DNA from: Candidatus Didemnitutus sp.
Lineage (GTDB): Bacteria; Verrucomicrobiota; Verrucomicrobiia; Opitutales; Opitutaceae
Reading direction: 5' to 3'
DNA: 64,000 nucleotides
Assembly: GCA_019634575.1 (NCBI GenBank)
Contig: JAHCAY010000001.1
Span: forward strand, 2,604,001 to 2,668,000
Below, in pieces: positions 51,101 through 59,310 of this stretch. A program made the translations under genes and the position numbers. Position 1 is the stretch's first letter. Every line of letters starts with the position of its first letter. The notes beneath the pieces were generated by a model, which made no database searches, was not told the DNA's origin, and saw only the letters and a program-made list of their open reading frames with translations.

Positions 51101-53874
51101 ACGCCGAGCGTGAGCACGCCGCCGTTGTCGGCGTGGAGCGTGGCAGCGGCGTCGGCGGTGAGCGTGACGCTCGTGCCGCCGGCGACGGCGAGTTGCGTGA
51201 CGCTGTAGCCGGCGAGCGGCGCGAGGCCGGTGATGTAGTGCTCGGTGACGCCGACCGGCGTGACGTAGGTGAGCGTGGCGACGGTGTCGCCGAGGTTCTT
51301 CTTGAAGAGCACGACGCGCGCGCCGACGGCGGCGCCTTCGAAGGCGGTGCCGGCGGTGCTTTGGAGCAGTTGCGTGGACTCGGGCGTGGCGACGCCGGCG
51401 TCGGTGCCTTGGAGCACGTGGAGGAATCGCGCGTCCTGCGGAGCGCCTGGCGCCTCGGTGAACATGCGGGCCTTCTCCTTGTCTTCGCCGTCGCCGGGGT
51501 CACCGCTTTCCTGATCGGTGATTTGCGGCGTGGCGCCGACAGGCAGGAGCGCGGAGACGAAGAGCTCGGCCTTGGCGACGCCGCCGTCCTTGGCGGTGGC
51601 GTGCACGAGATTGCCGACGACGCTGGGCGCGCCGCCGTATTTCGCGGTGTTTTCCGGGAGGTTCAGGAAAAAGCGTTTGTAGTAGCCGGCGGATTTCGAG
51701 CTGGCGCGGTCGTAAACGACGACGTGGTTGGGCTTGAGCCAGACGATGGAGCGCGAGGCGTGCGTGATCTCCTGGAGATTCGCGTAGTGGTAGTGGTTGT
51801 AGAGTTCGGTGGCGTCGGCGGTGAAGTAGGCGAGCTCACTGCGGAGGCTGCGCGCGGTGATGGCGGGGTCGCCGTGCGGGCTGTAGAACCACTGGCTGCC
51901 GTGCTCGGCGGCGACGACTTCGTTGGTCTGGTTTTGCGTGCTCGGGTCGGGCACGCCGTTCTGGAGACTGAGGGCGTTGCGGTAGTCGGAGGCGCCCTGG
52001 AGACCGCCGTAGCCGGTCATGACCTTGGTGAGCCAGAGGCCGTTTTTCCAGAGACCGAAAGAGAGCGAGTCGCCGCGCTGGTGATTGATCTGGTTCCAGT
52101 CCGTGCGGAAGTGGAAGTAGGTGTCGCTCGCGGTCTGGCCGGTGCGGCCGAAGTAGGTGCCCATCTCTTTGCCGGCGACGGTGTGCGCGGCGTAGAAATC
52201 GAGCGGCTGCATCGCGGGACGCGGATCGGCGGCGGCCGGCGTGTCGGGCGACGGATCGAAGAGGAGGAAATAGTAGATCGAGTCGCGCAGGCGTTTTTCC
52301 GAGCGGGTGCCGGCGATGCGCTCGGCGAGTTTGGTGGGGCCGCCCTTCGCGAGGTTTTGCTGGATGTAGCGGACGGCTTGCACGGTGTCGGAAGCGGTGC
52401 CGTTGATGCGCGCGTCGGTGAGCGCGAGCGGCGCGAGGAACTTGATGAACTGGTCGTTGACCAGCGTGAACGTCTCCAGGTCGCCATACATCGGCGGCTG
52501 GTAGATCGAGCCGAGGTAGTTGTAGGCGCCGTTGGGCGTGCGCGGCGCGGGCGTGAGCATCGAGAGGTAGGCGGACACGGCGCGCGACCACTGCGGGTGG
52601 TTTTTCAACGAGACCTGCGGACCCCACACGGCGGTGTCGTCCTGACCGGCGGTGTGCAGCGCGCTCATGAACACGCCGACGGGACCGAGGCCGTTCGAGG
52701 CGTATTCGATGCCTTCGACGGAGAGGCCGCCCGCGCCGTCGTGGCGGTAGGCGTAGTCGGTGAGGTAAAGCCAGACGCCCGTCGCGTCGCGGAGCGCTCC
52801 GTAATTGAGCGGCGTCCAGGAGCCGTCGGCGGGATTAAACTGTTGCGACGTGATGGAGCCGGGGACCGCGGTGTCGGAGACGGCAGCGAAGGCGGAGGGC
52901 ACGTCGTCCTGCGGGTCGAGCGCGAGGCCGTAGAGGCCCATCTGGCGAAGGTGGTTGCCCCAGTGGTTGTTCAGGGCGAGGCGGATTTCGTTGTGGCGCT
53001 CGGCCTGCTCGGGTTCATTGAGGCGGAGCAGCTCGGGCGAGTTGAAGGGCAGGTGCTGGCCGTTCACGCGGTAGGGCGCGAAGTAGTAGTGGGCGTTGGC
53101 CTGCTCGGTCCATTCGAGGAAGGCTTTGCGGATCTTCGCTTTTTCGAGCGGTGTGAGGTCCTCGTAGATGAGGTCCACGGTGATGGGGAAGGCTTCCTGC
53201 GAGAAACTGCGGTCGTTGGTGGCGAAACCGGTCTGGCGCCACGGGAGGGTGTTGCTCGGATCGGTGCCTTGGGAGGCGGGATCGATGACGGTGAAGAGCG
53301 AGACCTTGGCCATGTTGAGGAACATCGCGCGGTCGGCTTGGTGCTCGATTTTGCCGTCGTCGAGGAGGCGGGCCATGAGGGCGTAGATCATCGCGTATTG
53401 CTCGGTCATGAGGCGGACGTTGCCGCTGTCCTGGCCGACGTCGTCTTCGGGCACGGCGGGGTGCGCGTCGTTGTTGCCCCAGTTGCCGTCGGCGGCGCCT
53501 TGCGGGACGGTCATCCAGTCGGCGTCGCCCTCCTTGTGGAGCACGCCGTTGTGATCGGTGAAGGAGGTGCGGACCCAGTCCATGTATTCGTCGCCGGAGT
53601 TCGGGATGCCGTCGTGGTCAACGAGGCGATACACGGTGGTGCTGCTGGAGTTGAAGGCGATGACGGCCTTCTCGACGATCTCCTTGTTGAAGGCGGCCCA
53701 GACGGGATTCTTGTCGGGGTCCATCCGCTGGCGCAGGGCGGGCAGATCCTCCGCGCGGAAAAGGATGCGCGGGTGCGTGGTGACCGGGGCCGCGGTCGCC
53801 GCGGCGCAGAAGCTGGCGAGGGCGGTGAGCGCAAGGCACAGCCGGAGCCAGAGGGTGCGGATGTTCGTAGGCAT
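48181..53874 (-). CDS. Giant heparinase/lyase-like, Calx-beta and parallel beta-helix protein
   Basis: 1897 residues with signal peptide (about 1-29). Residues about 30-560 form a helical toroid like heparinase II/III or alginate-lyase proteins, followed by a beta-sandwich (about 600-910, with WFYSPHGDPAI and LKPNHVVVYDR). Four Calx-beta domains follow at about 928-1038, 1045-1155, 1188-1300 and 1328-1435, joined by Asn/Gly linkers (GGGNNNNNGGG, GGGNNNNGGG). The C-terminal ~455 residues are a right-handed parallel beta-helix like pectate lyases (RDCDIHDTPNGIVAASG, VRYNRIEGG, VYGNILRNGG). It probably degrades or binds an acidic polysaccharide outside the cell. Catalytic residues were not assigned. 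Confidence 0.88.
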   Translation of the reverse strand: MPTNIRTLWLRLCLALTALASFCAAATAAPVTTHPRILFRAEDLPALRQRMDPDKNPVWAAFNKEIVEKAVIAFNSSSTTVYRLVDHDGIPNSGDEYMDWVRTSFTDHNGVLHKEGDADWMTVPQGAADGNWGNNDAHPAVPEDDVGQDSGNVRLMTEQYAMIYALMARLLDDGKIEHQADRAMFLNMAKVSLFTVIDPASQGTDPSNTLPWRQTGFATNDRSFSQEAFPITVDLIYEDLTPLEKAKIRKAFLEWTEQANAHYYFAPYRVNGQHLPFNSPELLRLNEPEQAERHNEIRLALNNHWGNHLRQMGLYGLALDPQDDVPSAFAAVSDTAVPGSITSQQFNPADGSWTPLNYGALRDATGVWLYLTDYAYRHDGAGGLSVEGIEYASNGLGPVGVFMSALHTAGQDDTAVWGPQVSLKNHPQWSRAVSAYLSMLTPAPRTPNGAYNYLGSIYQPPMYGDLETFTLVNDQFIKFLAPLALTDARINGTASDTVQAVRYIQQNLAKGGPTKLAERIAGTRSEKRLRDSIYYFLLFDPSPDTPAAADPRPAMQPLDFYAAHTVAGKEMGTYFGRTGQTASDTYFHFRTDWNQINHQRGDSLSFGLWKNGLWLTKVMTGYGGLQGASDYRNALSLQNGVPDPSTQNQTNEVVAAEHGSQWFYSPHGDPAITARSLRSELAYFTADATELYNHYHYANLQEITHASRSIVWLKPNHVVVYDRASSKSAGYYKRFFLNLPENTAKYGGAPSVVGNLVHATAKDGGVAKAELFVSALLPVGATPQITDQESGDPGDGEDKEKARMFTEAPGAPQDARFLHVLQGTDAGVATPESTQLLQSTAGTAFEGAAVGARVVLFKKNLGDTVATLTYVTPVGVTEHYITGLAPLAGYSVTQLAVAGGTSVTLTADAAATLHADNGGVLTLGVAALPTVALKASAASVAEAAGTPVTFTVSRSGDVSAPLTVSLGLDPVISAASAADVTGLPSQITIPAGSGSASFDVTPVNDGVTEGSEALVVKLAPGAGYHVDAAAETATVALLETLPASGHVQFSATNFNVAENTASGHGTLTVTRTGGFETALTVHYSITGGTAVAGTDYTTVSGDLVWTENESAAKTIDIPIIDNAVPNGARNIAVTLTAPSIAGAIGAPALATLTIGDDETPGGTDFGGGNNNNNGGGTPVVPLTPGEGTLQFAAADYTVSEAAGTAQLHVSRTLSSVGVVSVSYYTLAYSAIGGTDYQAGGGTVTFADGETDKIISIPVYDNATPQASRYFKVALQGAGNGGVLGALVESTVTITDDDGGTPPPDGGGNNNNGGGVIVVPPANPANPGSFSFASTALSVNEGAGFATLTVNRVGGTDGAVSVNYYTLAGSAHSGTEYGYTFGTLHWAAGESQAQTIDIPLVDDAEEEPTKSFQLTLDSPAGGATLGAGSTATITILDDEVVYHVGPNQQFASLAEVPWTTLAPGNIVRIHWRAEAYKEKLLLSARGTAEKPIKIEGVAGPAGELPVIDGTGATAAANIGYAPWFGDVMERSIIAVARNATQPSAYKPGYLVISNLELTMSGAQNPMPTYVKPDGSAGTYYTSAGAIFLYGAEHVTVRDCDIHDTPNGIVAASGSSEAALTRDLTVEHCWLYHAGKGGSYNGSNLVTEAIRVTVQFSRLDRGLNGSNTPNVLDRSAGVVVRYNRIEGGANLLSFIEPVSAPALIVADPSFATTHVYGNILRNGGGDYGTDGSTLIRYGGDWSSAANFRAGTLHFHHNTVVMDSQRWSTSLFNLTLAAAQVVANNNVVHRVKSGAGPFDLINSGRNIVLGRNWTTSNVTVGGNAVGGTALVLKGASPGFVNLATGDLHPAAGSPLLDAAQPLPAGALPVEFEYLPEADGQPRTTQGAAPDLGALEVAPGS

Positions 53875-54049
53875 GGTGCTCTCAATTTGCGGATTTCCGG
53901 TCGCGGATTTCCGTTTCGGCCCTCTTTCGTCCGGGCCGAACGGCTAAGGGGCCCCGGGCCGCATCGCCGGGGCGCCCTTCCCTGCGGCCCGACCCGCGGG
54001 GCTTGGCCGGAGGCTCGCGTCGCCCCGCATCGCGCGCACAATCGCCGGC

Positions 54050-54469
54050 ATGTGGTGGATCTACGCTCTCCTCTCCGCGGTGTTCGCCGCGCTCACGGCG
54101 ATCCTCGCCAAAGTCGGCGTGCGCGGCGTCGACTCCAACGTCGCCACCGCCGTGCGCACCGTCGTCGTGCTCGTGTTCGCGTGGGGCCTCGTTGCGCTAC
54201 AGGGCAATCTCGGAGCCGTCGCCGTGCTTTCGCGGCACACGCTGATGTTCCTCGCGTTCTCCGGCGTGGCGACGGGCGTGTCGTGGCTGTTCTATTTCAA
54301 GGCGCTGCAACTCGGACCGGCCTCGCTCGTGAGCGCGGTCGATAAATCCAGCCTGGCGCTGACGCTCGTGCTCGCGGCGCTGTTTCTCGGCGAAACGCTC
54401 ACGCTGCGCACGGCGCTCGGTTGCGGGTTGATTCTCGCGGGCACCGCGCTTGTCGTGTGGCCGAAGTGA
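54050..54469 (+). CDS. EamA/DMT-family transporter (half-size)
   Basis: 139 residues, about four to five helices, one EamA repeat rather than the usual two, so it probably dimerises like small multidrug-resistance-type or UAA-type half transporters. AVDKSSLALTLVLAALFLGE and TALGCGLILAGTALVV are the family end motif. Its stop overlaps the next GTG. Confidence 0.88.
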   Translation: MWWIYALLSAVFAALTAILAKVGVRGVDSNVATAVRTVVVLVFAWGLVALQGNLGAVAVLSRHTLMFLAFSGVATGVSWLFYFKALQLGPASLVSAVDKSSLALTLVLAALFLGETLTLRTALGCGLILAGTALVVWPK

Positions 54470-55353
54470 ACTCCCTCGCATCCGCGCCGCTGCAACTCGC
54501 CGAGTCCGACTGGCTCGAGCGGCGTCGCGCGCACGAGGCGCGCGTGCGCGGGTGGACCGATCCGCATCAGGCGCGGCAGGCGCGCGGCGAGAAGCATCCG
54601 GTCGAAGATTTTCTCTGGGAATACTACGCCTATCGCCCGAGCTGGCTGCGCCGCTGGCATCCAGGTCCGGATGTCGTCCTGCTCGGCGACGCCGCGCGCG
54701 AATACCTGCGCTGGCCGGAATACATCGCGGTCGACGGCGGCGTGCGCGTGAACTGCGGCGCGTTCGAGCCGAAGCGGCGCGAGTCGCTCGCGTGGCTCCT
54801 CGGACTCCTGCGCGCGACCGCGGAGCGCCCGCCGGCGTTCGCCTGCTTCGGGCTGCACGAGTGGGCGATGGTCTACCGGCTCACGCCGGAGGAAATCCGC
54901 CACGCGCAACTGCCGCTGCGCTACCCGCCCGAGGAGATCGCGCGCATCACCGAGTCGCTCCCGATCCGCTGCTCGCATTTCGACGCGTTCCGTTTCTTCA
55001 CCGCCGCCGCGCGGCCGCTCAACCGCCTGCAGCCCGAGCGCGCGACGACGACGCAGCTCGAGCAGCGCGGCTGCCTGCACGCGAACATGGATCTCTACAA
55101 GTGGGCGTTCAAACTCGCGCCGTTCACACCGAGCGAGCTGATGGCCGACTGCTTCGCGCTGGCGCGCGAGATCCGCGAGGTCGACATGCGCGCGAGCCCC
55201 TACGACTGCCGCGTGCTCGGCCTCGCGCCGATCGCGATCGAGACGCCGGAGGGGCGCGCCGATTACGAGCGTCTCCAACGCGGTTTCGCCGAGCGCAGCC
55301 AACCGCTGCGGGCGCGGTTGATTGCGTTGTGCGAGCGGCTGCTGGGCGGCTGA
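54466..55353 (+). CDS. Putative 3-methyladenine DNA glycosylase-annotated protein
   Basis: 295 residues. Proteins with the pattern HPVEDFLWEYYAYRPSWLRR, WHPGPDVVLLG and YKWAFKLAPFTPSELMADCF are annotated, mainly in actinobacteria, as 3-methyladenine DNA glycosylases, from memory and without a well-known biochemical basis here. It has no helix-hairpin-helix motif that I can see. The GTG at 54466 overlaps the EamA stop by four bases. Confidence 0.7.
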   Translation: MNSLASAPLQLAESDWLERRRAHEARVRGWTDPHQARQARGEKHPVEDFLWEYYAYRPSWLRRWHPGPDVVLLGDAAREYLRWPEYIAVDGGVRVNCGAFEPKRRESLAWLLGLLRATAERPPAFACFGLHEWAMVYRLTPEEIRHAQLPLRYPPEEIARITESLPIRCSHFDAFRFFTAAARPLNRLQPERATTTQLEQRGCLHANMDLYKWAFKLAPFTPSELMADCFALAREIREVDMRASPYDCRVLGLAPIAIETPEGRADYERLQRGFAERSQPLRARLIALCERLLGG

Positions 55354-55420
55354 AATATCGGTCGAGCGTGCGGGGCGTGATTCCCAAAGCGAACGCCGAC
55401 GCGTGACTGCGGGGACGATG

Positions 55421-55445
55421 CGGCCCGGCCGCAAGGGCCGGGCCG
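55421..55445. terminator. GC-rich hairpin, possible bidirectional terminator
   Basis: A 10-bp perfect stem CGGCCCGGCC/GGCCGGGCCG with GCAAG loop, 68 bp after the + gene. There is no T-run, so it may be rho-dependent, a stability hairpin or a repeat. Confidence 0.4.
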
Positions 55446-55564
55446 GCAGCTGACCCGTTCACCGAACGGCGTTGAATGTCTCGTGCAGAGCTTTCGCTCG
55501 CATCGCGTGACTGCGGTTCAGCGCAGCTCCGTTAGGCGGCAGGGTTTCACCCGGGAAACTCGAG

Positions 55565-55623
55565 GTAGCCCGGCCTCTCCGAGGACGGGTCCCGGGCACC
55601 CGCGCCCGGAGGTCGCGGGCTAC
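55565..55623. repeat. Inverted pair of GTAG-REP hairpins
   Basis: GTAG at 55565-55568 precedes the imperfect palindrome 55569-55589 (CCCGGCCTC/GAGGACGGG), with different bases from the other copies but still pairing. A consensus-type inverted copy is at 55599-55619 with CTAC at 55620-55623. Located 32 bp beyond the TonB receptor stop. Confidence 0.85.
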
Positions 55624-55654
55624 CCGGCAAGCGCGCTCAATCAACGGAGTAGCG

Positions 55655-58600
55655 CTAGAACGCGAAGGTGTTGGTGATCGTCCACTGCTGCGGTTGAGGA
55701 ATGCGGAACGAGGCGGTGGTGCCGTTCGGTTGCGCAGTGACGGCGATGAGGTCGTCGCTGCCGAAGAGGTCGCGCACGTTGAGCTGGATGGTCCAGCGGA
55801 CTTTGTCGCGGGCGAGGCGGCGGGTGTATTTCAGCCAGAGGTCCACGTCGAGTTCGTCGCTGCCGTAGTAGGGCTGGTTGACGTCGGAGACCCACTGGCC
55901 GGCTTCGTTCTTCTTCACGCCGTAGCCGATGGCGACGCGGTCCTGCCAGCGCGTGGCGCCGCCGATGGAGAAGCCCTTGAACGGGCCGCTGACGAACTCG
56001 TAGTTGCTGACGAAGTTGAAGCGCCATTTGCGCAGCTCCTGGACGGCGGCGTTGTTGGCGGCGAGGGCGTTCAGGTAGGGCACATACATGTTGTTGATCG
56101 CCATCACGCCGAGGCGGGAGCCGGTGACGCTGTTGAAATACGGGATGTCCTCGAAGCCGTTCTGGTCGCGGATGCTGGCGGCGATGACGCCGTCGCCGTC
56201 GGTCCAGAGCGGGAGGTTACGCGCGATGAATTCCTCGAAGTCCTTGCCGTAGTTCGTGCGCACGGCCTCCTGGCGGACGGCGTTGAGGGTCATGCGCCAG
56301 TTCGGGAGCGGGTTGTAGGTGAGTTCGATTTCGGTGCCGCGCGACTCGGTGTCGGCGATGTTGCCGACGTTGGGCGGGCGCGTGGCGGACCAGGTGCCGC
56401 TGGCGTTTTGGGTGAAGGCCCAGGTCTGCGCGAGCAGCGGATCGACGGGGCGCAGCCACTCGGCGGCGGTGCGACGGGCGAACCAGGCGTCGCGTGCGGT
56501 GCGCTCGGCGGTGGTGAGGCCGGGGTTGGCGCTGGTGCCGCTGGTGAGGCCGGCGCGGAGCGGGAGGTAATCGACGTCGCCGGGCTTGAAGCCGAACCAG
56601 CGGTTGATGAGCACTTCGGAGGTGTTGGTGCCGCGGAGGCCGTTCATGGCGCGGACGACGTCGTTGCCAGGCCAGAAGGTGTTGTAGAACGTGCTGACGT
56701 CGTTCGCCTGAAGCGTCTCGTAGCGGATGGCGCGGAGGACGAGTTTGTTGTCGGCGAACGAGAGCGTGACGCCGTAGTCGCGCGTGGAGCCGCGGGGCGG
56801 CGAGAACGGGCGGCCGTAGACGTCGGCGACGGTGGAGGACGGGCGGAAGTTTTCCGAGCGGTTGTAGGAGAGGCTGACGTCCATGCCGTGCGGGAGGCGG
56901 CGCTTGATGAAGTCGGGCGTGTGGCCGACGACGCTCCAGCTGACGGTCGAGTCCTTGGCGTGGATGGTGGCGTCGTTCGGATAAACCCACGAGGAGGCGA
57001 AGGGATCGACCTGGCCGGTGGGGCTGACGGTCGGCGGCGTGCCGGCGTCGAAGAGTTCGTAGTCGTCCTGGCGCCAGCCGACGAGGCCGACGAGTTTGCG
57101 ATTCAGGAGGTAGCTTTGCCAGATGGCGGAGTAGCTCTCGGTGCGGTTGAAGGAGCGCGAGGCGTTGGAGTAGAGTTTATCGAGATCCTTCTCGGGAGTG
57201 ATGACGGAGACGGGCGCGTAGACCCACTTGTCGATGCGGTTGTCGAAGAGCAGGGCGGTGCCGGTGGCGGCCGGTTCGTGCAGCGCGGTGAGGCCCTGGA
57301 TGTTGGCGCCGGCGGCGGAGGTGCGGTTGGCGATCGAGTCGCCGAGGTAGTGGATGGCGGCGTAGCCCGGATAAGACAGCGCGGTGGCGCTGTCGGCGTA
57401 GACGTTTTGGTCGAGCGTGTAGGCGTAGCCTTGGTAGGTGCGGGAGAGGCGTTCGCTCTTCTGCTTGCTGTAGACGCCGGTGAAGACGTGGCGGCCGAGG
57501 TGGCGCAGCCAGGAGGTTTTCGTGGTGAAGTCGGCGGTGCCGTAGGCGGTGGCGCGCCAGGCTTCGCGGTCGGTGTCGACCATGTAGTTGCCGATGGAGT
57601 CGGAGGCGAAGTAGGGGCGGCCGAAGTTCGGGTTGGGCGTGCCGTCGACGAGCTTGGACTGCATGTCGACGTGGATCATCGCGGCGTCGAAGCCGATGAG
57701 GCTGCGGTTGCGGCGCGAGTGTTCCTGCTTGTCGTAGGCGAGCTCGACGCCGACGGCGTCGCGGAAGAAGGTCTGACGGACGACGGCGTTGAGGGCGTTG
57801 AAGTCGGCGCGCTCGGATTTGTTCGGGCCGTCGAGGAGATGATCGTAGAAGTTGAAGATGGATGGGTCGCTGATCTCCTGGGCGCGCCAGAGGCCGGCGT
57901 AGGCCTGGCCGGCGGGGGCGTAGAGTTTGTTGAGGAAGAAGTTCGGGTTGTTGCCGGCGGAGGTGTAGTTGTAGACGCCATACCACTGGGTGTAGGTGGG
58001 CGTGCCGCCGCGGCTCATCATGTAGGCGGGGACGCCGTTGCCGCCTTGCGCGTTGGAGGTGGGATCGGTGAACACGGCGCCGACCTGGCCGAACCAGCGG
58101 CCGGCGGAGCCGAGGTGCGCGGCGAGCGTGGGGTTGTTGAGGACGGTGCTGGTGTTGGTCGGATCGAGCGCGACCTTGTTGAGCACATCGAACCAGACGG
58201 TGAGGCCGTCGGCGGGCGGGTTGAGGCGCGGGCGGTTGGACTTGATGGTGCCGTCCTCGTAGCTGACCTGAATCTGCGTGGTGCCGTTCTTGACGAGGCG
58301 CGGCTCCCAGCGGACGGCGGCGTAGAGGCGGCGGTCGTCCTCGAAGGCGGGCTCCTGGCGGAATTTTTCCTCGTCGTTCAGGCCGATGATGCGGACGCCG
58401 AGGCGGTCCTTCTCGATCATCTGGTTCACGTCGAGCACCTCGCGGTGCGATTCGTAGCGGCCGACGGTCTGGGTGAACGTGATGCCGTTTTTCCGCAGGT
58501 TCGGCATCTTGAGCTGGTTGTTGATGATGCCGGCGGGGCTGCCGAGGCCGAAGAGGATGGCGTTCGCGCCGCGGGAAATGTCGATGCGCTCGGTGTTGTA

Positions 58601-59158
58601 GGAGTCGAGGCCGATGTCGGTGGAGAAGAAGTCGCGCGTGAGGTCGGCGCCGCTGAGGCCGCGGACGCGCGTCATGGAATTGGGGCTGTTGAGGCCGTCC
58701 TCGGCGTTGGAGAAACCCTGGCCGGTGGAGAGGCCGGAGTAGTTGCCGCCGAGGCCGGCGGCTTCGGTGCCGGTGGTGTAGACGAGCACGTCCTTCGCGT
58801 TGTTCGAGGCGGTGTCGGCGAGGAACTGGGCGTTGATGACCGAGATGGCGGCGCCGACGTCGCGCAATTCCGTGCGCAGGCGCGTGCCGGCGAGCGTCGA
58901 CGTGGCCTGGTAACCGCGGTCGGTCTCGGCGGCGACGACGAAGGGCGCGAGTTGCACGACCTCGTCGTCGCTCTCCTTCTCGTCCGCGGCTGGCGCGGAC
59001 TCACTCGCGCGCGGGAGCGTGATTTTTTTCGGCTCCGGTTCGGTCGACGAGGTTTGCGGGGCGACCGACTGGGCGGTCGCGCTGAGCGTCAGTCCGAGGA
59101 GGCCGGCAACGGCGGCGAGCCACCAGGCGGATGGCGAGGGCGTGCGAGGGGTGATCAT
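55655..59158 (-). CDS. Large TonB-dependent outer-membrane receptor
   Basis: 1167 residues with signal peptide (about 1-30, ending LSATAQS). A TonB-box-like VVQLAPFVVAAETDRGYQA (about 69-87) is followed by the plug (DVGAAISVINAQFL, VRGLSGADLTRDFF, ERIDISRGANAILFG-type segments) and a large barrel ending in NTFAF with a terminal Phe. It is downstream of a XylR-type regulator and an acetylxylan esterase on the same strand, suggesting uptake of xylan-derived oligosaccharides. Confidence 0.93.
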   Translation of the reverse strand: MITPRTPSPSAWWLAAVAGLLGLTLSATAQSVAPQTSSTEPEPKKITLPRASESAPAADEKESDDEVVQLAPFVVAAETDRGYQATSTLAGTRLRTELRDVGAAISVINAQFLADTASNNAKDVLVYTTGTEAAGLGGNYSGLSTGQGFSNAEDGLNSPNSMTRVRGLSGADLTRDFFSTDIGLDSYNTERIDISRGANAILFGLGSPAGIINNQLKMPNLRKNGITFTQTVGRYESHREVLDVNQMIEKDRLGVRIIGLNDEEKFRQEPAFEDDRRLYAAVRWEPRLVKNGTTQIQVSYEDGTIKSNRPRLNPPADGLTVWFDVLNKVALDPTNTSTVLNNPTLAAHLGSAGRWFGQVGAVFTDPTSNAQGGNGVPAYMMSRGGTPTYTQWYGVYNYTSAGNNPNFFLNKLYAPAGQAYAGLWRAQEISDPSIFNFYDHLLDGPNKSERADFNALNAVVRQTFFRDAVGVELAYDKQEHSRRNRSLIGFDAAMIHVDMQSKLVDGTPNPNFGRPYFASDSIGNYMVDTDREAWRATAYGTADFTTKTSWLRHLGRHVFTGVYSKQKSERLSRTYQGYAYTLDQNVYADSATALSYPGYAAIHYLGDSIANRTSAAGANIQGLTALHEPAATGTALLFDNRIDKWVYAPVSVITPEKDLDKLYSNASRSFNRTESYSAIWQSYLLNRKLVGLVGWRQDDYELFDAGTPPTVSPTGQVDPFASSWVYPNDATIHAKDSTVSWSVVGHTPDFIKRRLPHGMDVSLSYNRSENFRPSSTVADVYGRPFSPPRGSTRDYGVTLSFADNKLVLRAIRYETLQANDVSTFYNTFWPGNDVVRAMNGLRGTNTSEVLINRWFGFKPGDVDYLPLRAGLTSGTSANPGLTTAERTARDAWFARRTAAEWLRPVDPLLAQTWAFTQNASGTWSATRPPNVGNIADTESRGTEIELTYNPLPNWRMTLNAVRQEAVRTNYGKDFEEFIARNLPLWTDGDGVIAASIRDQNGFEDIPYFNSVTGSRLGVMAINNMYVPYLNALAANNAAVQELRKWRFNFVSNYEFVSGPFKGFSIGGATRWQDRVAIGYGVKKNEAGQWVSDVNQPYYGSDELDVDLWLKYTRRLARDKVRWTIQLNVRDLFGSDDLIAVTAQPNGTTASFRIPQPQQWTITNTFAF

Positions 59159-59310
59159 GTTGGGGAGGGGTTGCGGTCGCGCCGGGCGCCGGAAGCGGCC
59201 GGAGGCGATGGAGCGGGGTGACAACGAACCGGGGTGAGCGCCGCGAAGGTAGCGCGCCGGGGGCTCCGCGGAAATGAGTTCGGTTGGCCCCGCGACTTAG
59301 AATCTTTGCC

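Larger units (their letters stand above)
55354..55654. other. 301-bp intergenic region with hairpin and REP pair
   Basis: No gene found. It contains a GC-rich hairpin (55421-55445) and a two-REP unit (55565-55623) between convergent genes (+ glycosylase-like and - TonB receptor). Confidence 0.7.

Noticed and set aside
48229..54345. A plus-strand open frame of about 2000 codons opposite the giant protein
   Set aside because: It is the antisense of a frame with clear signal peptide, Calx-beta and beta-helix sequence; its own translation is a low-complexity Ala/Gly/Arg/Glu/Val string typical of the reverse strand in very GC-rich genes.
55694..59221. A plus-strand open frame of about 1175 codons opposite the large TonB receptor
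   Set aside because: Same reason: biased composition, no domain, and the minus strand encodes a complete TonB receptor with terminal Phe.
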